Counted from the stretch's first letter, positions 24,589 to 39,778 are shown. The stretch: 64,000 bases of DNA from Ceratorhiza oryzae-sativae (GCA_030998015.1 JARWMV010000001.1:248001-312000); one strand, 5' to 3'. Notes: generated from the letters alone by a model not told the origin. Translations and numbers: made by a program.

Positions 24589-25379
24589 TTAAAGACCAAG
24601 GACGCCAATGCAGAGACTGAAATTGACCTTGACCAAGACCGTGAGGTTGATCCTATGAAACTTTCAGCGCATATCCACCCTTTGGATGCGGAACAAGCTT
24701 ACAAGACCTTGATCAGAACCAGAAGGAGGGCACCGAGGCCGTTGCAGGTAGAGAGCAGAGCCTGGAGAACAACATCAAGCCTGGCGCAAAGGGCGAGGAA
24801 AACTTTGATGTCGATATGGAGGCTGGCACCCTTGTCGACCCACTTGCCGCAGTGAGTAGCAACGCTCTACAAAATTCCGAATTTAATCCAAGCGGCCGGG
24901 CTTTTGTTTGCTAGAGCAGCACTTACAACGAGGATGGTGACCAACAAGTTAACAATGACAGTGATTTGGAGGTTGAGCAGTCCGGTGAGATCGACCTTGA
25001 GCTTGAGAATAGCGGCAACAGCGACCTTGATGAGTGCCTCGATCTTCAAAACGATCTCAGTCGGATCCTTCTTGTCGTCCAAACACTTGTCTATGGTCAT
25101 GGAGAGTTAGCATATATGCTTCAAGTCGTTCAGCAAGGACCTCATACCGAGCAAGCCGAGTTGAATATCGACGTCGGCCTTGAGTTTGACAAGAATATTC
25201 ACAGTATCAGTACCAGTGGTACAGCCAAGGGAGCAAGTTCCGCCGCGGGCAACGAGGTTGTGCTCGGGCAAGGCAAGGTCGCGGGGAGCTGCCACAGCAA
25301 GCGGCGAGGCACACGAGAGTAGTGCCAACGACGATAGCAGGACTAGCACAAACGACGAGAAGCGGGAGAACAGTTGCAT
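24589..25379 (-). CDS. secreted hydrophobic protein, divergent member of the five-gene family
   Basis: Four exons (25379-25148, 25090-24927, 24866-24703, 24652-24589) give 207 residues. The first has a signal peptide, MQLFSRFSSFVLVLLSSLAL, ending near SCASPLAVA. After a short Cys-containing segment (CSLGCTTG) the rest is a chain of Val/Leu/Ile/Lys amphipathic stretches (KVAVAAILKLKVDLTGLLNL, ITVIVNLLVTILV, IDIKVFLALCARLDVVLQAL, LINLTVLVKVNFSLCIGVL), ending GL. Intron phases 1, 0 and 2 and near-equal exon lengths match the four paralogues at 36-52 kb exactly, although sequence identity is low. This argues for common descent. The function is unknown; a wall or membrane-active secreted protein is possible. 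Confidence 0.68.
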
Positions 25380-28300
25380 GATGGCTAAGCAAGTACTGAA
25401 AAGGTGGAAGAGTTAGGAGAACCTAAGCTGCTGAGGCTCTAGAAGGGCGAGAGGCTCTTTTTTATACTATTTTGCTGTTCCGTGGACCTCAAAATTCGCT
25501 GATTCCTGTGAAATTATTATGGTGCAGGGACCGACCGTACGACTGGTAGGCTTGGCCAACCGACTCGGATAGGTGTACCGAACAGTCTGGAATTCAACTA
25601 CAAATTATTCTGTTTTATAAGAATACCCTGTAAAGAATATCCGCCTCGCAAATCTGTGGTTCCAGACTTTATGGTTCTATCTGGGGGCTGCGGTGAGACC
25701 TAGACTTTACTGAGCCTTTCCAGTCCATTGACCTTGCGCAAGTCAGCCCGAGTTAAGCAGTCGTATACTGGTTCTCAACAGTTTTTCTCTCTCGCTCCGA
25801 TATAGAGCGTTAATCTAAATTTAGTTCAACTTGTCTGCCTTGTAGCGTCAAGAAATAATAAAAGAATCTAGCAGCATACCATTATGCGCATCCACCCACG
25901 GTTTCACTGCCTCACTTCTACTCGCGCCTAATATGCGGCCGCCGTGGGCTGTGAAATAAGAAGTGAAAAGAAGTAGTGAAGCCAAGATATCTGAATGTCT
26001 AGGTTCGGTTGTTGTCGGAAGAAGGACGGCTGATCAGTTTGGGGCAACTTACGTGAGCCAGGCTGCTCCTGAAAACGCTCCTGCGAACTCGTGTTGGACG
26101 GGCTTGGCATGGCAGTTTTCTTCAAGAGGATTGATCCTACACGCCTGCGCGTACGAGACGTACACAATTTTGGAGCTTGTTGGTGCCAGGCTAGCTCTTT
26201 GCGTGAGTTCGTACGCTTTGTGTAGCCATACGTAATGAACAAACAGTCAAGAGACAATTGATTCCCGAGGAGGAATAAATCTCAACAAATACATAACCTT
26301 CAGCACGCCCACGTTGTATTCCCTCGTTCATTAAGGTGGTCAAAGGATTAGCCGCTCCATGGTATTCTACTCTTTGCCGAGAGCCAGGCAGGTCTCTCCA
26401 TGGACATCAGATCCTAATATTTCGAAGCTGATAAATGAAAGAGCCGACGGCATGAATTCTCACGGAGACCGTTGCCACCAATATGCGCCTTCTATTACAT
26501 TATGTTCTGGATAGAGGAATTTAGGAATGAAACCATGTCTCAGATTTCTTCCTAGCCCTTTCTTGGTTAAATTTCATTTTGCTCTTCGGTCACTGATGAT
26601 CGATCAAGCCCAGTGGCCGATCACACCAGGCCTACGGTCATGGATCGAATTGACTTTTGGGGATCTCCAACCCTATGGTTATCCTCGGTGCTGGGTCCCT
26701 CGACCCTACATGCGCTTTTGAGCCAAGAAATGACTTGCGGGGAAACCGTGACGTAGAACACCCAAAGCTTTGGCGCTTGTCTGTCTAATAGTGTTCCCCA
26801 CACCGTTAGCCTCCGGTCAATTTGCTCAGCTTACCGAGCGTGTCAGCACGCAAAGATCAAATAACTATCTCTATGTTATCCCACTATACTTCCTTGTCAC
26901 ACTCAAATGTCTATATGCACACGTTCTAATTATGGAACATTACAAATTGCCTGGGGTCTAGATTTACGCAACCACACGATGGTCCAGCTCGGTCCTCTGA
27001 TTCCTCAAAGATAGCGCATGTCAACGTCCAATGCCCCGAGGGTATACGTAGGCTTCTTTAAAGTCCAAGCCATCCCGTAATCTACTTGATCCTGAATGAT
27101 TTGAGCGCTCGGAAAAACAGACTCGGTAGCCGAGCCTCGCGGACCCCCTCCCGGTTGGGCGTGCCGACGTCGGCGCAGTTGACGCGGTCGAGAACGGAAG
27201 TGTACAATGGGTTGTGTGATCACAAGGGAGGGTTGTCATTTGATCCTTCCTTGACCATCAGTCAATCAAAACGTGGATAACTCCCGCTAAGTGGTCCAGA
27301 AAACCGTGCTGATCCTCAGATTGGGGGTATGCGAGGTCGGCGCGTCGGCTGATTTGTGTAGTTTAGTTGTGCTCGAGCCCAAGTGGTGTCTTGTTACGTG
27401 TATAGAGATGGGGAGGCGGCCACCTTTGTTTGAACAGCCAGCTAGTGATCCTACCTGATCCCATCCCTCCCTGAACTCTTTGGCTCCCGTGACACACACA
27501 CAAATTGGATATGATTCCCGACTCCAGTATAGGCGAAAAATGACGCGGCTGGCTCGGTTACCCAAAGAGTCTGAGGCCTATGGACCTATGTAGTGTATCC
27601 CCCTTTCAAGATTTAGACAACGATGGGGTCTGGGTCTATGACGAAAATATAAACCCCTATCATCGAGGTACTTTTTGCTTTCCATCAACACAAGCACCAT
27701 GTTCAAGCAGGTCAAGGCTACATCGATTGCGTTGCAGTGTGCAGAGCTGAATGCATAATGGACCCACGCATACAATGAGTGCACCACGGGTTCGGTACAT
27801 GCTACACTAATACCCTGCGTAAGCTCTTCCTTTCGTAGTCTGGTGGTGACAAGGTCACAATGTTGACCGATCCCCAAGCGAAACATTCAACCCACTCTAC
27901 TCACGGGTTTAACCCACTCTCTTTTTGCAGCAACTGGGGCCCATTCTAAGGCTTCTAGTCGGTCCATCTCAAAGTGTGGAGTTGTCTAGACAAGAATTCA
28001 TCATTTAGACGAACCTTGTGGAGGGGGGGTGGGCGGGCAGAGCAGTAGGCCGGTAACTTTTAGAGCTGGGCAGCCCACAGAGCTAAGGACCCACGGTAAA
28101 TCCAACTCAGTGCATATGACGTCTAGTGCGTCAGCGGCCGCTGATTGACGATGACGCGCATACGACTCGGAATCATTGCTATGATCCGGATGGCATGATC
28201 GCGGGAGGGGGGAGGGGGTCAACAAACCGGGTGTGAATGCAGACGCTCCCCGCCTGTTGATTAGTCATTGTCCAGGGATCAACACCACACGGATATATCA

Positions 28301-28399
28301 ATCCAGCTCGTGTTAGCTCAAGGTTGTGAATTAGATGTGTCGCTGGCTGAGAAGACACGATTTTCACCCATCAAACCATGCATGACAGTCGTACTTGGC
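25380..28399. other. 3-kb gene-poor stretch
   Basis: Several open frames exist (for example minus 25928-26257 and minus 27578-27886). None shows a domain, a signal peptide with in-phase introns, or paralogy inside the window. No repeat was recognised. Confidence 0.4.
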
Positions 28400-29578
28400 T
28401 CATGAAAACACATTGACCAAGGTTTTTTCAGTCCCCCAAGGGATCATCCGGTCGGAGCACAAACTCCCAGGTTCGACTCGGCCCCCGTTCATCGCCGCCT
28501 GGGCTCCAACGAGAGGCTGTTCTTTCTCATGCCATCCAGACGTTCTTCGATGTTGGTACCTTAATTTCCAAGTCAACGGTGTGAGTGTGGTGCTAGAAGA
28601 TGTCACATACAGACTCACCCCGGATAGGCTTCGGCGTAAAAAGCAAAAGATCGAAGCTGCAAGTACCGAGGCTGTAAATCTGTTTGCCTCGAGCTCGACC
28701 CATCTAAGACGACGGGGTTCTTTGCGAGCCGTTGAAGATCCCTGAGCAAATTTCACCACGGAGAACAACGCGGGCGGATAGAACACGGTGCGCACCAGAG
28801 CGTATATGGCACTTGCTCTCTCAAGGTAACGAGCACGGAACCGGCACGCTTTGACCCTGCACGCCCTTGTCCCGCATCCGACCCTTGGTCCTCGTTGCAC
28901 AACTCGTCCTCTTCGTCCGACTCGGCGCTGGGTTTCCCTTTGCTCCCCTTTCCAACACCCGACCGAATTACAACGCCCGTTTCCAACACACCCGCAACGC
29001 TCTTGAGAAACCCAAGAAGCGTCTTTTGGTTCGCCGCGATATTCCGATCGACGTCCGCGATGCCCATCCCGACGTGCGGGAAATTCCACACGACTTTGTC
29101 CCATCGCTCGCCTCGTTTGAACGTCTTTTCGAGTTTGGTCGCGTCGACGCGGAACAAGACTGTCGCGCCGGCTTGGCGCAGTGCCAAGATGTGTGTGGCG
29201 GCATCAGGGTATTTGGATATACATTCTTGCTCGGTGTCGTATCCTGTTGCTGTAATGTTCGAGGGCGGGAGATGGGGTATCGATGGGTGATCGAGGAGAG
29301 AACGCGCAAACGAGAAATTTCCTGAGAATATATTTCATTATTTTATTTGCCAAAAAAAAAATACAATTATATTTCAACTCACCTTCACCAATCAACAAAA
29401 TTTTATCCTGGGCACTAAACGGAATCGTATACCTTCTCTCCTTGAGTCTGTTTTTCCCTTTACTTTTCCCCTTGTCTTTCAACGCAGCCTGCTTCTTGGA
29501 CACAGCGACATGCTCCATCTGCTTCTTCTGGTGTTTCGCCAGAGACGCTTTTAATTTACCTCGTTTGGAATGAGCCAT
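28400..29578 (-). CDS. BMT5: BMT5-like 25S rRNA (uridine-N3)-methyltransferase (DUF2431)
   Basis: Nucleolar Rossmann-fold methyltransferase family; yeast Bmt5 makes m3U2634 in 25S rRNA. Exon 1 has a Lys-rich N-terminus (MAHSKRGKLKASLAKHQKKQ) and then YTIPFSAQDKILLIGEG. The SAM-binding motif continues in exon 2 as NFSFARSLLDHP. Next are ITATGYDTEQECISKYPDA, DATKLEKTF, KVVWNFPHVGMGIADVDRNI and NQKTLLGFLKSV, all typical of DUF2431. Two further introns lead through SFAFYAEAYPG to the family C-terminal YQHRRTSGW and a TGA at 28400. The acidic insert near 28950 (ESDEEDELCNEDQG) is of a kind common in fungal orthologues. The start is the ATG at 29578. Confidence 0.87.
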
Positions 29579-30122
29579 CTGCTGTCGTCGTTCGAGTCAA
29601 AATGGAATGATCGGCGGGATACCCGATCTCGGCCCACGTGATCAGTGGCGCGCCACACGGTGTCGATCAATGGCGCCATATCCCCACTTTTGCTCGCCAC
29701 ATCCCCCCCCCTGTGGCACTTCTCGGCGTTCGATCAGTCCTCGGGTTCAATCAGACGCTTTGATCTACCGGCAATTCAAAACGAGATCCTGATATTACAC
29801 ATACACAAATCCAAGTTGAGATGATGCATATGCAAAAAAAAGACAAAATGGAGCGAAATAAATGAGTGTGGGGGACGTAGGATAGATAGTATTAGTGTGA
29901 GAGTGTTGTAACCCGGAACCAGCAAAGCAAAAAGACGAAAAAAAATGAGAGTCGTGTGTGTGCCAAAACCCAAACGATCGAATGCATAGTGCGAGTAATG
30001 AGGACCATTGGGAGCGAGGAGACGATTGAATAGAAAACGTGAATATTACGAAGAGCGACGGAAGTGGAACCAAGTATCAAGGAGGGGTAAAAAGTACCAA
30101 CGGGAACGTGTCTAATCTTCAT
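29579..30122. other. spacer upstream of BMT5-like gene
   Basis: Promoter of the BMT5-like gene plus the 3' flank of the GCK-III kinase. No additional gene is seen. Confidence 0.5.
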
Positions 30123-32372
<2,250 letters not shown>

Positions 32373-35300
32373 TTCGTCCCGAAAATACAGAAACGCGCGA
32401 GTCAGTCGGGGATGAGGCGGGGAGCAGATAGGGGCGACTCACCGCAGACATTTTGGGACAGAGCGACGAATATCCAATCCACAACGAGACTCGACGCGCG
32501 CGTTGCCAAGTGACGTCAGCTTCGGTCGTTCCAGTCGGCGGCGCGACAAGAGCAGATCGGGGCAGGTTGGAGGGTTAGCGGCGACAAGTCACGTGACCGT
32601 TCGGGGCTCGGGCGCTCCGCCCAGCGCGTCGTCCCAGCGCCTCGATCACTGATCCCGCGTCGAGAGCTCGTCATCGCCAGCGTCATCGCCGTCGCGCCCG
32701 CTGTCTCTTGGCACAAAGTGCTCAACAACACGGCCTAGCCGCCTCGGATAGTGTGGTTTGCTCGGTGGTCCGACTCCTCGTCAACCATGTGGGGGACCCT
32801 GGGGTCGAATATCACCAAGCATGAAATACCCAGTGCACTTGCCGGGCCGTAAGTGGTTGGGCGATATAGCAAGTTCGAGACCTGTGTGTGAGAGCACATG
32901 CTACGGGAAGATTCGAACAAAACGTTTCTCCAGCGGGCCCTAGGCATTTGCCAAATAGAACTGTCAAACCAATTTGCCACTTTAGGCTAATGAGGCTACC
33001 GCCCTCCCATTGGATTAGCCAAAGCACCGCACGAAATCCATTGCTGCCAACCCCTCGCTGTGCGGATTTGTAGACGCAATACCACATACGCCCAGGCTAC
33101 GCCCACATCTTAATGTCAGCGCACTTACTCGCCTGAACCATTACACCACTTACGTATCTCTGCGTTGGCTGAAAAGGCCGCCGAGTCGAAGCACGATCCC
33201 ACACATCCGTTCCAGAGCGGACCTCCATCCACGCCGCATCGCACAAACCGCCGACGCCTACCAGGCCCATGGCGTCGCAAAAGACACAGTTTGATGGTCG
33301 TGCTTTGAGGGTGTGATCCCGAGCCTTACGCGGGCATAGACCGTTGGTTAACTCAGCCCCCCCGCACGAGTCGGGAAGAGTGTAAACCGGCGGACCCAGC
33401 AGTGCATACCAACCCCCAAAATACATGTTCAGTCACACACGCATACGCCTCGGCGTGCTCTTACTCTATTGTCACGCAGCTTCTGCGCATCAACCCAGGC
33501 GCGGACATTGACGGAGTTTACAAGCCTACCAAGACCGTGCCGCACGAGGTCAACTCTCGCCCAGCCGCTGTGCAGTTCATCTCAATAGTCATCACCTCTA
33601 ACCTGCTCGTCCCTAGAAGATCAAATTACCTCACTCTGGGTATCGCATACATGGCAAGCACTCAAAGTAAATCACTGATGCCCACAGAATCTCATTCCGG
33701 CTGAATTCCGCTCATACTCCATTCCTGGCCTATCGCAAGCATCACATTCAGTTCACGTGCACACATCTAGACATAGATGCTGGAGTGACCTCGTGAGCAT
33801 ACACAGATCACGTCGATCGATCAACCCCTCTTACGTTGACAATACATGCTCAAGGACTGAGCCTGTACCACTACGGTGTTATATTCGCCCGGCATCTTCT
33901 TCTTTTTAACTTGGATCTGCAGCCAAGCCTCGCGTTAGACACCTAGGCTCAGCAGAGACGATTGCGGAAAGGCCACCTTGGAATATGCGGGGAGGCAAAA
34001 GGGATCAATACACAAGCGGTGAAGAGGGAGGCAATATCTTCATAAAGTTCTCCCATTTAGTCTCTTAAGCATCTCGTCTCGGAGACAATCCGTTCAACCC
34101 CCGGCTTGATGTCAGCACACAGGCGCTCATGCTGTAATTGTTGCACCACATGCAACGCTTGCTTTTTTTTTGGTTTACACATCCATAAAAGGTACATTTG
34201 CCGGCGCTCAAAACAGACTATGCATTTCACCTCTGATTTCTAGATCATGTACCTTGCCGGTATTGCACAAACCATCTGACATTCGGCTGTGCAGCGGCTG
34301 ACCGCGCAATGCACCCAAAAAATAGAACCAGATTTTAGAAGGCCCCAATATTCAGGGGGAAGGGGTGAGGTGGAGTGAGCTATTCACGAGATACGCCAGA
34401 GCAATCGACACACAACGTGCGTCCCCCCCCCCAAGTGTGGCCAAGATATGACGCCTTGAACTCCCAGTACCCCCAGTACAATTCCCTGCGCACGTGTCCC
34501 TCAGATCAATTATAGGGATACGCTTTGATCGATTTTCAAATCAACGACGTGTGCCTGGATCCTTCCCTTGCCACGACCGTTTGCCACTCAAGGTCCAGTC
34601 AGGTTAGAGTACGGGTGTGCCAGGCTGATGAAGATTTGGACATAGAATGCATGCTTTGTTCCTTGGCCATCCAGCAACTGGCCAGTAACACCTTGATTCC
34701 ATTGCTACGCTCTTGCATCGAGGGCTCATGATGGGGAGGCTCACGATGGGGATTACGGCAACTACGCCCGACAAAGTCTCAACCGCCGAGATGGTTCGGA
34801 TGCAATAATAGAGTGACATCTCGTACTCGAATCAAGTATTACAAGCAACATAGTTCGTCATCCTACGTAGTACACCTCCGACGAGTCGGTTTCCCGAAGT
34901 AATGCCATGAGGTACCACGAGTCGGCCTTCAGCCCGCATCTTCAATCCATGCGTCTCGCGGCCCTGAACCTCTCGTGGGCGATGGTCTGGCCACATGAGA
35001 CTTCATACTGTATCTTTCCTTGTTTTGGACTACTTAGATCTCCGTCTCCTGTGAACTTAAACATGAGGGAACCAGCAGGAACAGCAAGCAATCATGGGGG
35101 GAAGCCCTGCCGAGTGTCAAATGACGTTACAACAGACTCCGCTTTTGCACGTGAACCTGATCGCCGGGCATCATCCATGCATTCAATCACTCCAACTGGG
35201 ACGTACGGCGCAAGCGAGGTGATAGCACACTTGTCTGTATTACATTCTTTGGTGAAGTAATCAAAACTCGGGTTCTCTGTTCTGTTCAATACCAGTTTCG

Positions 35301-36019
35301 CGAATGGAAAAACAGCCACGGCGGAACACCATGGGAACTCAAAGCGAACGGCAGGGTTCGAGAGCCAGGTGCTGGCTCTGTGAGCGTTGGCCCACTCGGC
35401 CAAAAGCAAACTTGCTAGTTGGGGCGAGTTACCGCCCAGGTAGCTCAGATTAGCTACTGGAGTTTATTCTGCTTAGGCAGAACCGGCACTATGACTAGCC
35501 CTCGGTAGCAAATGGGATTTTGGCCGAGTAGCGAGATAGGTCCGTGCTTTCGCGCCTGCTCGAGAATTCGAACGCGATCTCATGAAGACGAAAGGGGCCT
35601 GATTGGTGAATGACTGTAGTATACGCCTGTTCAAGCAGTTGTGCATTTATGCCAAGCAAATTTTGTTTTCAAGAAGTGGGACATGGGAGTCTGTAGTACC
35701 ACGACTGATATCTATCATCGACACGTGTATAGATGGATGTAGAAGGCTTGAGGGAATTACCGCCTTGCTTCTATACTCAATGGTAAACGACCGGCCGAGC
35801 GTAGCGACAGTCGGACGCAACTGTGTCACCAACCATGAGAAACCGTCCGAACCGAATGGCTACAATCTCGGTTGGCCTTGCCACGCGCACACTGAACGTT
35901 GATAGGCTATGTATGCGTCGGAATGCACCCCATTCGCTTTCATTCTGAACATCTTTGCCAGCAAAGGAAACCGCCCTCTGCGGCCGATTTTCCACGCTCA
36001 ACACATTTGAAGTAGACAC
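32373..36019. other. gene-poor stretch
   Basis: The first 150 bases are the kinase promoter. No named gene follows. The only frame with protein-like composition is minus 35092-35447, listed separately. The rest has stop-rich frames in both directions. Confidence 0.4.
35092..35447 (-). CDS. possible exon of an unrecognised gene
   Basis: An open minus-strand frame of about 118 codons follows a potential CAGTAG acceptor. It contains LASLLLAEWANAHRASTWLS, RFEFPWCSAVAVFPFAKLVL, PSFDYFTKECNTDKCAITSL and APYVPVGVIECMDDARRSGS. The composition is protein-like and contains four cysteines, but no initiating exon, domain or partner exon could be found. It may be a gene fragment or a chance frame. Confidence 0.2.
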
Positions 36020-36188
36020 AATTCATTCATTCACTCAAAACCCAGCGAGAAAGATACAGAAGTCGGAGAAGTACAGCAGATTCGAACAAAAAAGAAAAAA
36101 CGTACGAGTCGAGCGAGCCCATCGACCCATAACTCCTGGTTCGCTGCTTCTCTCTCGGCTTCGCGCACACATGCGCTTCGCCCTTCGC

Positions 36189-37030
36189 TTAGATCCCATG
36201 AAGGAGGCCGACCAAGTCGAGTCCGAGGCTGAGGAACAAGCTGATGTAAACGGTCAGACTGCGCGCGGAGAAGAAAGAAAAAATATCAGTACTCTTGCTG
36301 AGGCCGCGGCATCATTCTGCACTTACGAGACAACAATCTTGGCGATGACCGTGACCTTGACGGTCGCAGAGACACAGATGGTGACAATGAGCGTGAGGTA
36401 GACCTTGATGGCGGCAATCAAGGTGATGACGACGGCAATGCTCAGTCCAGCGCACGCCTGGAGCCCGACGCTGATGATCTATTAACCAAGCGTGCAGTGT
36501 CAGAGAGAGGAAGCGCTCCAAAAGGCGACAGAGAAAAGGAAAGAAAAAGAAAAAGAAGTGGACGAGTGGGTGGGTACTCACGACGACCAACTTGATGAGA
36601 ACGTCGATGCAGAGCAGGACGTCGATATCGAGCTTGAGGGCGATGATGGCCTTGATCTTGGCGACGACTTCCAGCAGAATCTTGGCGACGATGTCGCACT
36701 TGTCTTTGGTGTTGCATCCGTATTTCTTGCTGCATGAAACTAGGGGCCATTGGAGCGACGGGGATGAGAATGTGTCAGAACGAGGGACTGAACGGTCACA
36801 GCCGCTGAGTGCAGCTCACCTATGTCGTTGACTGCGGACTGGAGACCGGGAATAGCGCTGTTGCAGATGTCGATCACCTTCTGGGTGCCATCGCCGCGAG
36901 CAACCAGAGACTCGTCGCGGACGGCGAGCCCGTCGGAGACAGGAGCAGGGGCAGCACAGACGAGCATGGCAAACGACATCAAGAAGAGCGCGAACGCCGC
37001 AAAGCGAGCGAAGGACGACTTGAACTGCAT
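36189..37030 (-). CDS. secreted hydrophobic protein, paralogue A
   Basis: Four exons (37030-36820, 36739-36582, 36478-36327, 36258-36189) of 211, 158, 152 and 70 bases encode 196 residues. A strong signal peptide (MQFKSSFARFAAFALFLMSF) runs into CAAPAP. The propeptide-like SLVARGDG follows, then a CX5CX5C cluster (CSKKYGCNTKDKC) and hydrophobic/amphipathic blocks IIAKIKAII-type, VVITLIAAIKVYLTLIVTIC and VYISLFLSLGLDLVGLLHGI. Intron phases are 1, 0 and 2. It is divergently oriented to paralogue B inside inverted repeat 1. I do not recognise the family. Membrane- or surface-associated secretion is inferred from hydropathy. Confidence 0.8.
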
Positions 37031-37109
37031 GGTGGAGATTGAAAAGAGCTGGGAGTTGAGATAAGAGAGCTGTAGACAGGGGACCTGTGCTGAGCAGGCT
37101 GGGTCGCTC

Positions 37110-37190
37110 GGACAGCTGCTTATATAGCTCAGCTGGGGGGTATATGCGCACTATGGCCGAGCGGGCTCTGTCGTATTTTGCCTCTATCGC
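37110..37190 (-). promoter_or_regulatory. conserved promoter block of paralogue A
   Basis: On the minus strand GCGCATATACCCCC (37149-37136) is followed by AGCTGAGC and a TATA box (TATATAAG, around 37126-37119), about 90 bases before the ATG. The same order and spacing occurs upstream of paralogues B, C and D. A further conserved stretch, CGACAGAG, lies just upstream. Confidence 0.65.
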
Positions 37191-37255
37191 ACCATCTCCC
37201 GCCTGTGCGTAGCTCTAGCTGCCGCCTGGGGTTCACCTCTTACCGAGCGACCCCG

Positions 37256-38709
37256 GTCTTCTCTTTTCTACAGCGATACCTTGGGAGAATGATTCAACTG
37301 AATACATGTAGTCACCTGTTCCCTTCACGAACCCTACCCATAGACTATTCTATACCTACCATCTTAAATGTAGAGCTTCGCCACGTTACATTCACCCTCA
37401 TTAGCTACACAAATCTCTGATTGGGTGACTTCCTGTCAGGCCAAACCTATGCCAAAGTATTCTAACTACACTCGATACAATTATTTTATACAAAATGTAC
37501 CTGGTTCCAGGAGCCTATCATATTTTCAGTCATTTCAGCAAGCATAGTGCGTGCCTGCCAGGTTCAATTCAGTATTTAGCCATGAGAAAATGATACCTCG
37601 GGTCGCTTAGAATAACTTGGGGTTTTTCGCGCATATGAAGTCATCCAACATAGCCGGTTTCCTTACCGGCTAGTTCAAGTTAGAACCTAGTGGCAAGGGC
37701 CCTATACATCCCTTTTTCTATCTCTCCTCCTAGTGGGCCTCTCAATAAATACAATACATAACGTCGAGTAAAAAGCTGAGAGAGCTCTCAAAGTTTCAAA
37801 CAACCATTAGCTTTCAAGCTTAAAGCGGCATCATCAGCAAGTTCGGGACCGCTGAAAGTGTGTACCCAGCATTTGACTCAAGATATACATAAATAATCTA
37901 CCCTTGGGCGTCTATCATCTTGGATTCTAGTTGGCTTTTCGTGAAGCCTTAACGCGAAGCCACCGCTTCCCGGAATAGAACTCTCTGTTGCTTCTCTCTC
38001 AGTGTACCCCTTACTGTCACGCATAAGGTTCAGCGGTATTGAGCTACGGTAAGCGACGATCGAGGTTTGAGTATTCGCAGCCAGATGGAAGGATGTGACT
38101 TCGGCTATCTGCTCAGACTGGTAGATCTTGTACCTGGATTACTCCATGAAGGGAGTATATTTGACGCTCAGGTCTGATGCATATCTTGAAGCTATATTCC
38201 CAAACCGAGCCCTTTCAGCCACAATCGCTTTGGGCATCGGCGGTTCTCCAATTTAGGCCGTGGCACCGGTTTTATTAGATCAGTTCACCACACAGAGGAT
38301 TTCATATTCAAGGGCGCCAATTGGTGGTTTATGCCTTCCCCAGTTCAATCGGCAACCGCCACAGCGCCGCCCCACCCGCCAAGAGAAGCACAAAACGCAC
38401 CACTTTGGCTCTATCAAGAGAGCCATAAACTGGACCAAACAGTTAAAGCAGCCGCTTTTGCTTCGGATCGACATGTGATCAAACCAAAACTTTCGTCCCG
38501 AGAGAGCCGCGAAACCTTAGGGCTGATTTGTTGCGTTCAACCCCACAGAGTGTGTGAATTGATGGATCAAGCAAACTAAGTCAGGAGAGTTGCGTCTCGT
38601 TTTGCGGTGCGAAGGCTTACTTGCTGCATAGTACACCCGCTATACCAACTATGAAAGCGCTCTACATACTGGCAAACAAAGCAAGCATGAACCCATTCAG
38701 AGACAGAAA
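37256..38709. other. spacer of inverted repeat 1
   Basis: About 1.45 kb separating the two divergent promoters. No supported gene. Homology between the arms fades out at both edges. Confidence 0.5.
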
Positions 38710-38815
38710 ATTGGGGTTGCTTAGTGAAGAATCAAACTACGAGCGGCAGCTAGACCTACGCACAGGCGGCAGATCGTGGAGGTAGAGACTAAATGCGACA
38801 AAGTCCGCTCGGCCA

Positions 38816-38900
38816 TAGTGCGCATATACCCCCCAGCTGAGCTATATAAGCAGCTGTCCGAGCGACCCAGTCTCCTCAGCACAGGTCTCCTGTCTACAGC
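38816..38900 (+). promoter_or_regulatory. conserved promoter block of paralogue B
   Basis: GCGCATATACCCCC at 38820-38833 and TATATAA at 38843-38849 lie 96 bases upstream of the ATG. The leader AGTCTCCTCAGCACAGGTC is nearly identical to those of the other three copies. Confidence 0.65.
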
Positions 38901-38938
38901 TCTCTTATCTCAACTCTCAGTTCTTCTCAATCTCCACC

Positions 38939-39778
38939 ATGCAGTTCAAGTCGTCCTTCGCTCGCTTTGCGGCGTTCGCGCTCTTCTTGATGTCGTTTGC
39001 CATGCTCGTCTGTGCTGCCCCTGCACCCGCCCCCGACGGGCTCGCCGTCCGCGATGAGTCTCTGGTTGCTCGCGGCGATGGCACCCAGCAGGTGATCTCC
39101 ATTTGCAACAACGCTATCCCAGGTCTCCAGTCCGCGGTCAACGACATGGGTGAGCTCCACTCAGCGACTGCAACCGTTAACTCCCTCGTTCTGACACATT
39201 CCCGTTCTTGTCGCTCCAATGGCCTCTAGTTTCATGCAGCAAGAAATACGGATGCAACACCAAAGACAAGTGTGATGCCGTCGCCAAGATTCTCCTCAAC
39301 GTCGTTGCAAAGATCAAGGTCATCATCGCACTCAAGCTCGATATCAACATCTTGATCTGCATCAATATTCTCATCAGGTTGCTCCTCGTAAGTATCCACC
39401 GACCCGTCTATATCTTTCTTTCTTTCTCTCTCTCCTGCTTTTAAAACACTGCCGCCCTCTAACTCCACCCTCCTGGTTTACAGATTATCTGCGCTGGGCT
39501 CCAGGCGTGCGTTGGACTGACCGCTGCCATCGTCGTCACCTTGATTGCCGCCATCAAAATCTACCTCGCGCTCATTGTTAGCCTCTGTCTCACTGTGAGC
39601 ATCAAGGTTACAATTGTGGCCAAGATCATTCTCTCGTGAGTCTAGAGTGATGCAGCGGTCTCAGCAAGAATACTGATAGTCTCTATTTTCTTCCTTCTCC
39701 GCACGTAGTCTGAGCTTGTACATCGCCTTGCTGCTCAGGCTCGGCCTCGATGTGGTCGCCTTCCTTCACGGCCTCTAA
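38939..39778 (+). CDS. secreted hydrophobic protein, paralogue B
   Basis: Exons 38939-39149, 39230-39387, 39484-39635 and 39709-39778 (211, 158, 152 and 70 bases; phases 1, 0, 2) encode 196 residues. The signal peptide is MQFKSSFARFAAFALFLMSF. SLVARGDGTQQVISICNNAI and the Cys cluster CSKKYGCNTKDKC follow. After these come Lys-punctuated hydrophobic segments (AKILLNVVAKIKVIIALKLD, INILICINILIRLLL, AAIVVTLIAAIKIYLALIVS) and a C-terminal LLRLGLDVVAFLHGL. All splice sites are canonical. It is most similar to paralogue A, its mirror partner. No known domain is recognised. Confidence 0.82.

Larger units (their letters stand above)
36020..37255 (-). repeat. left arm of large inverted repeat 1
   Basis: Reverse-complement homology to 38710-39955 covers the whole gene, its promoter and its 3' flank. 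For example GATGGGCTCGCTCGAC occurs downstream of both stops, and GCGGCAGCTAGA with CTACGCACAGGCGG upstream of both promoters. The arms are separated by about 1.45 kb of non-homologous sequence. Boundaries are approximate. Confidence 0.75.

Noticed and set aside
33070..33165. Minus-strand segment resembling a leucine tRNA (TTAAGAT anticodon loop, GTGGTGTAATGGTT D-arm-like)
   Set aside because: The T-arm has only GTCTACAAATCC without a proper stem, and the acceptor ends do not pair. It is too weak to call.
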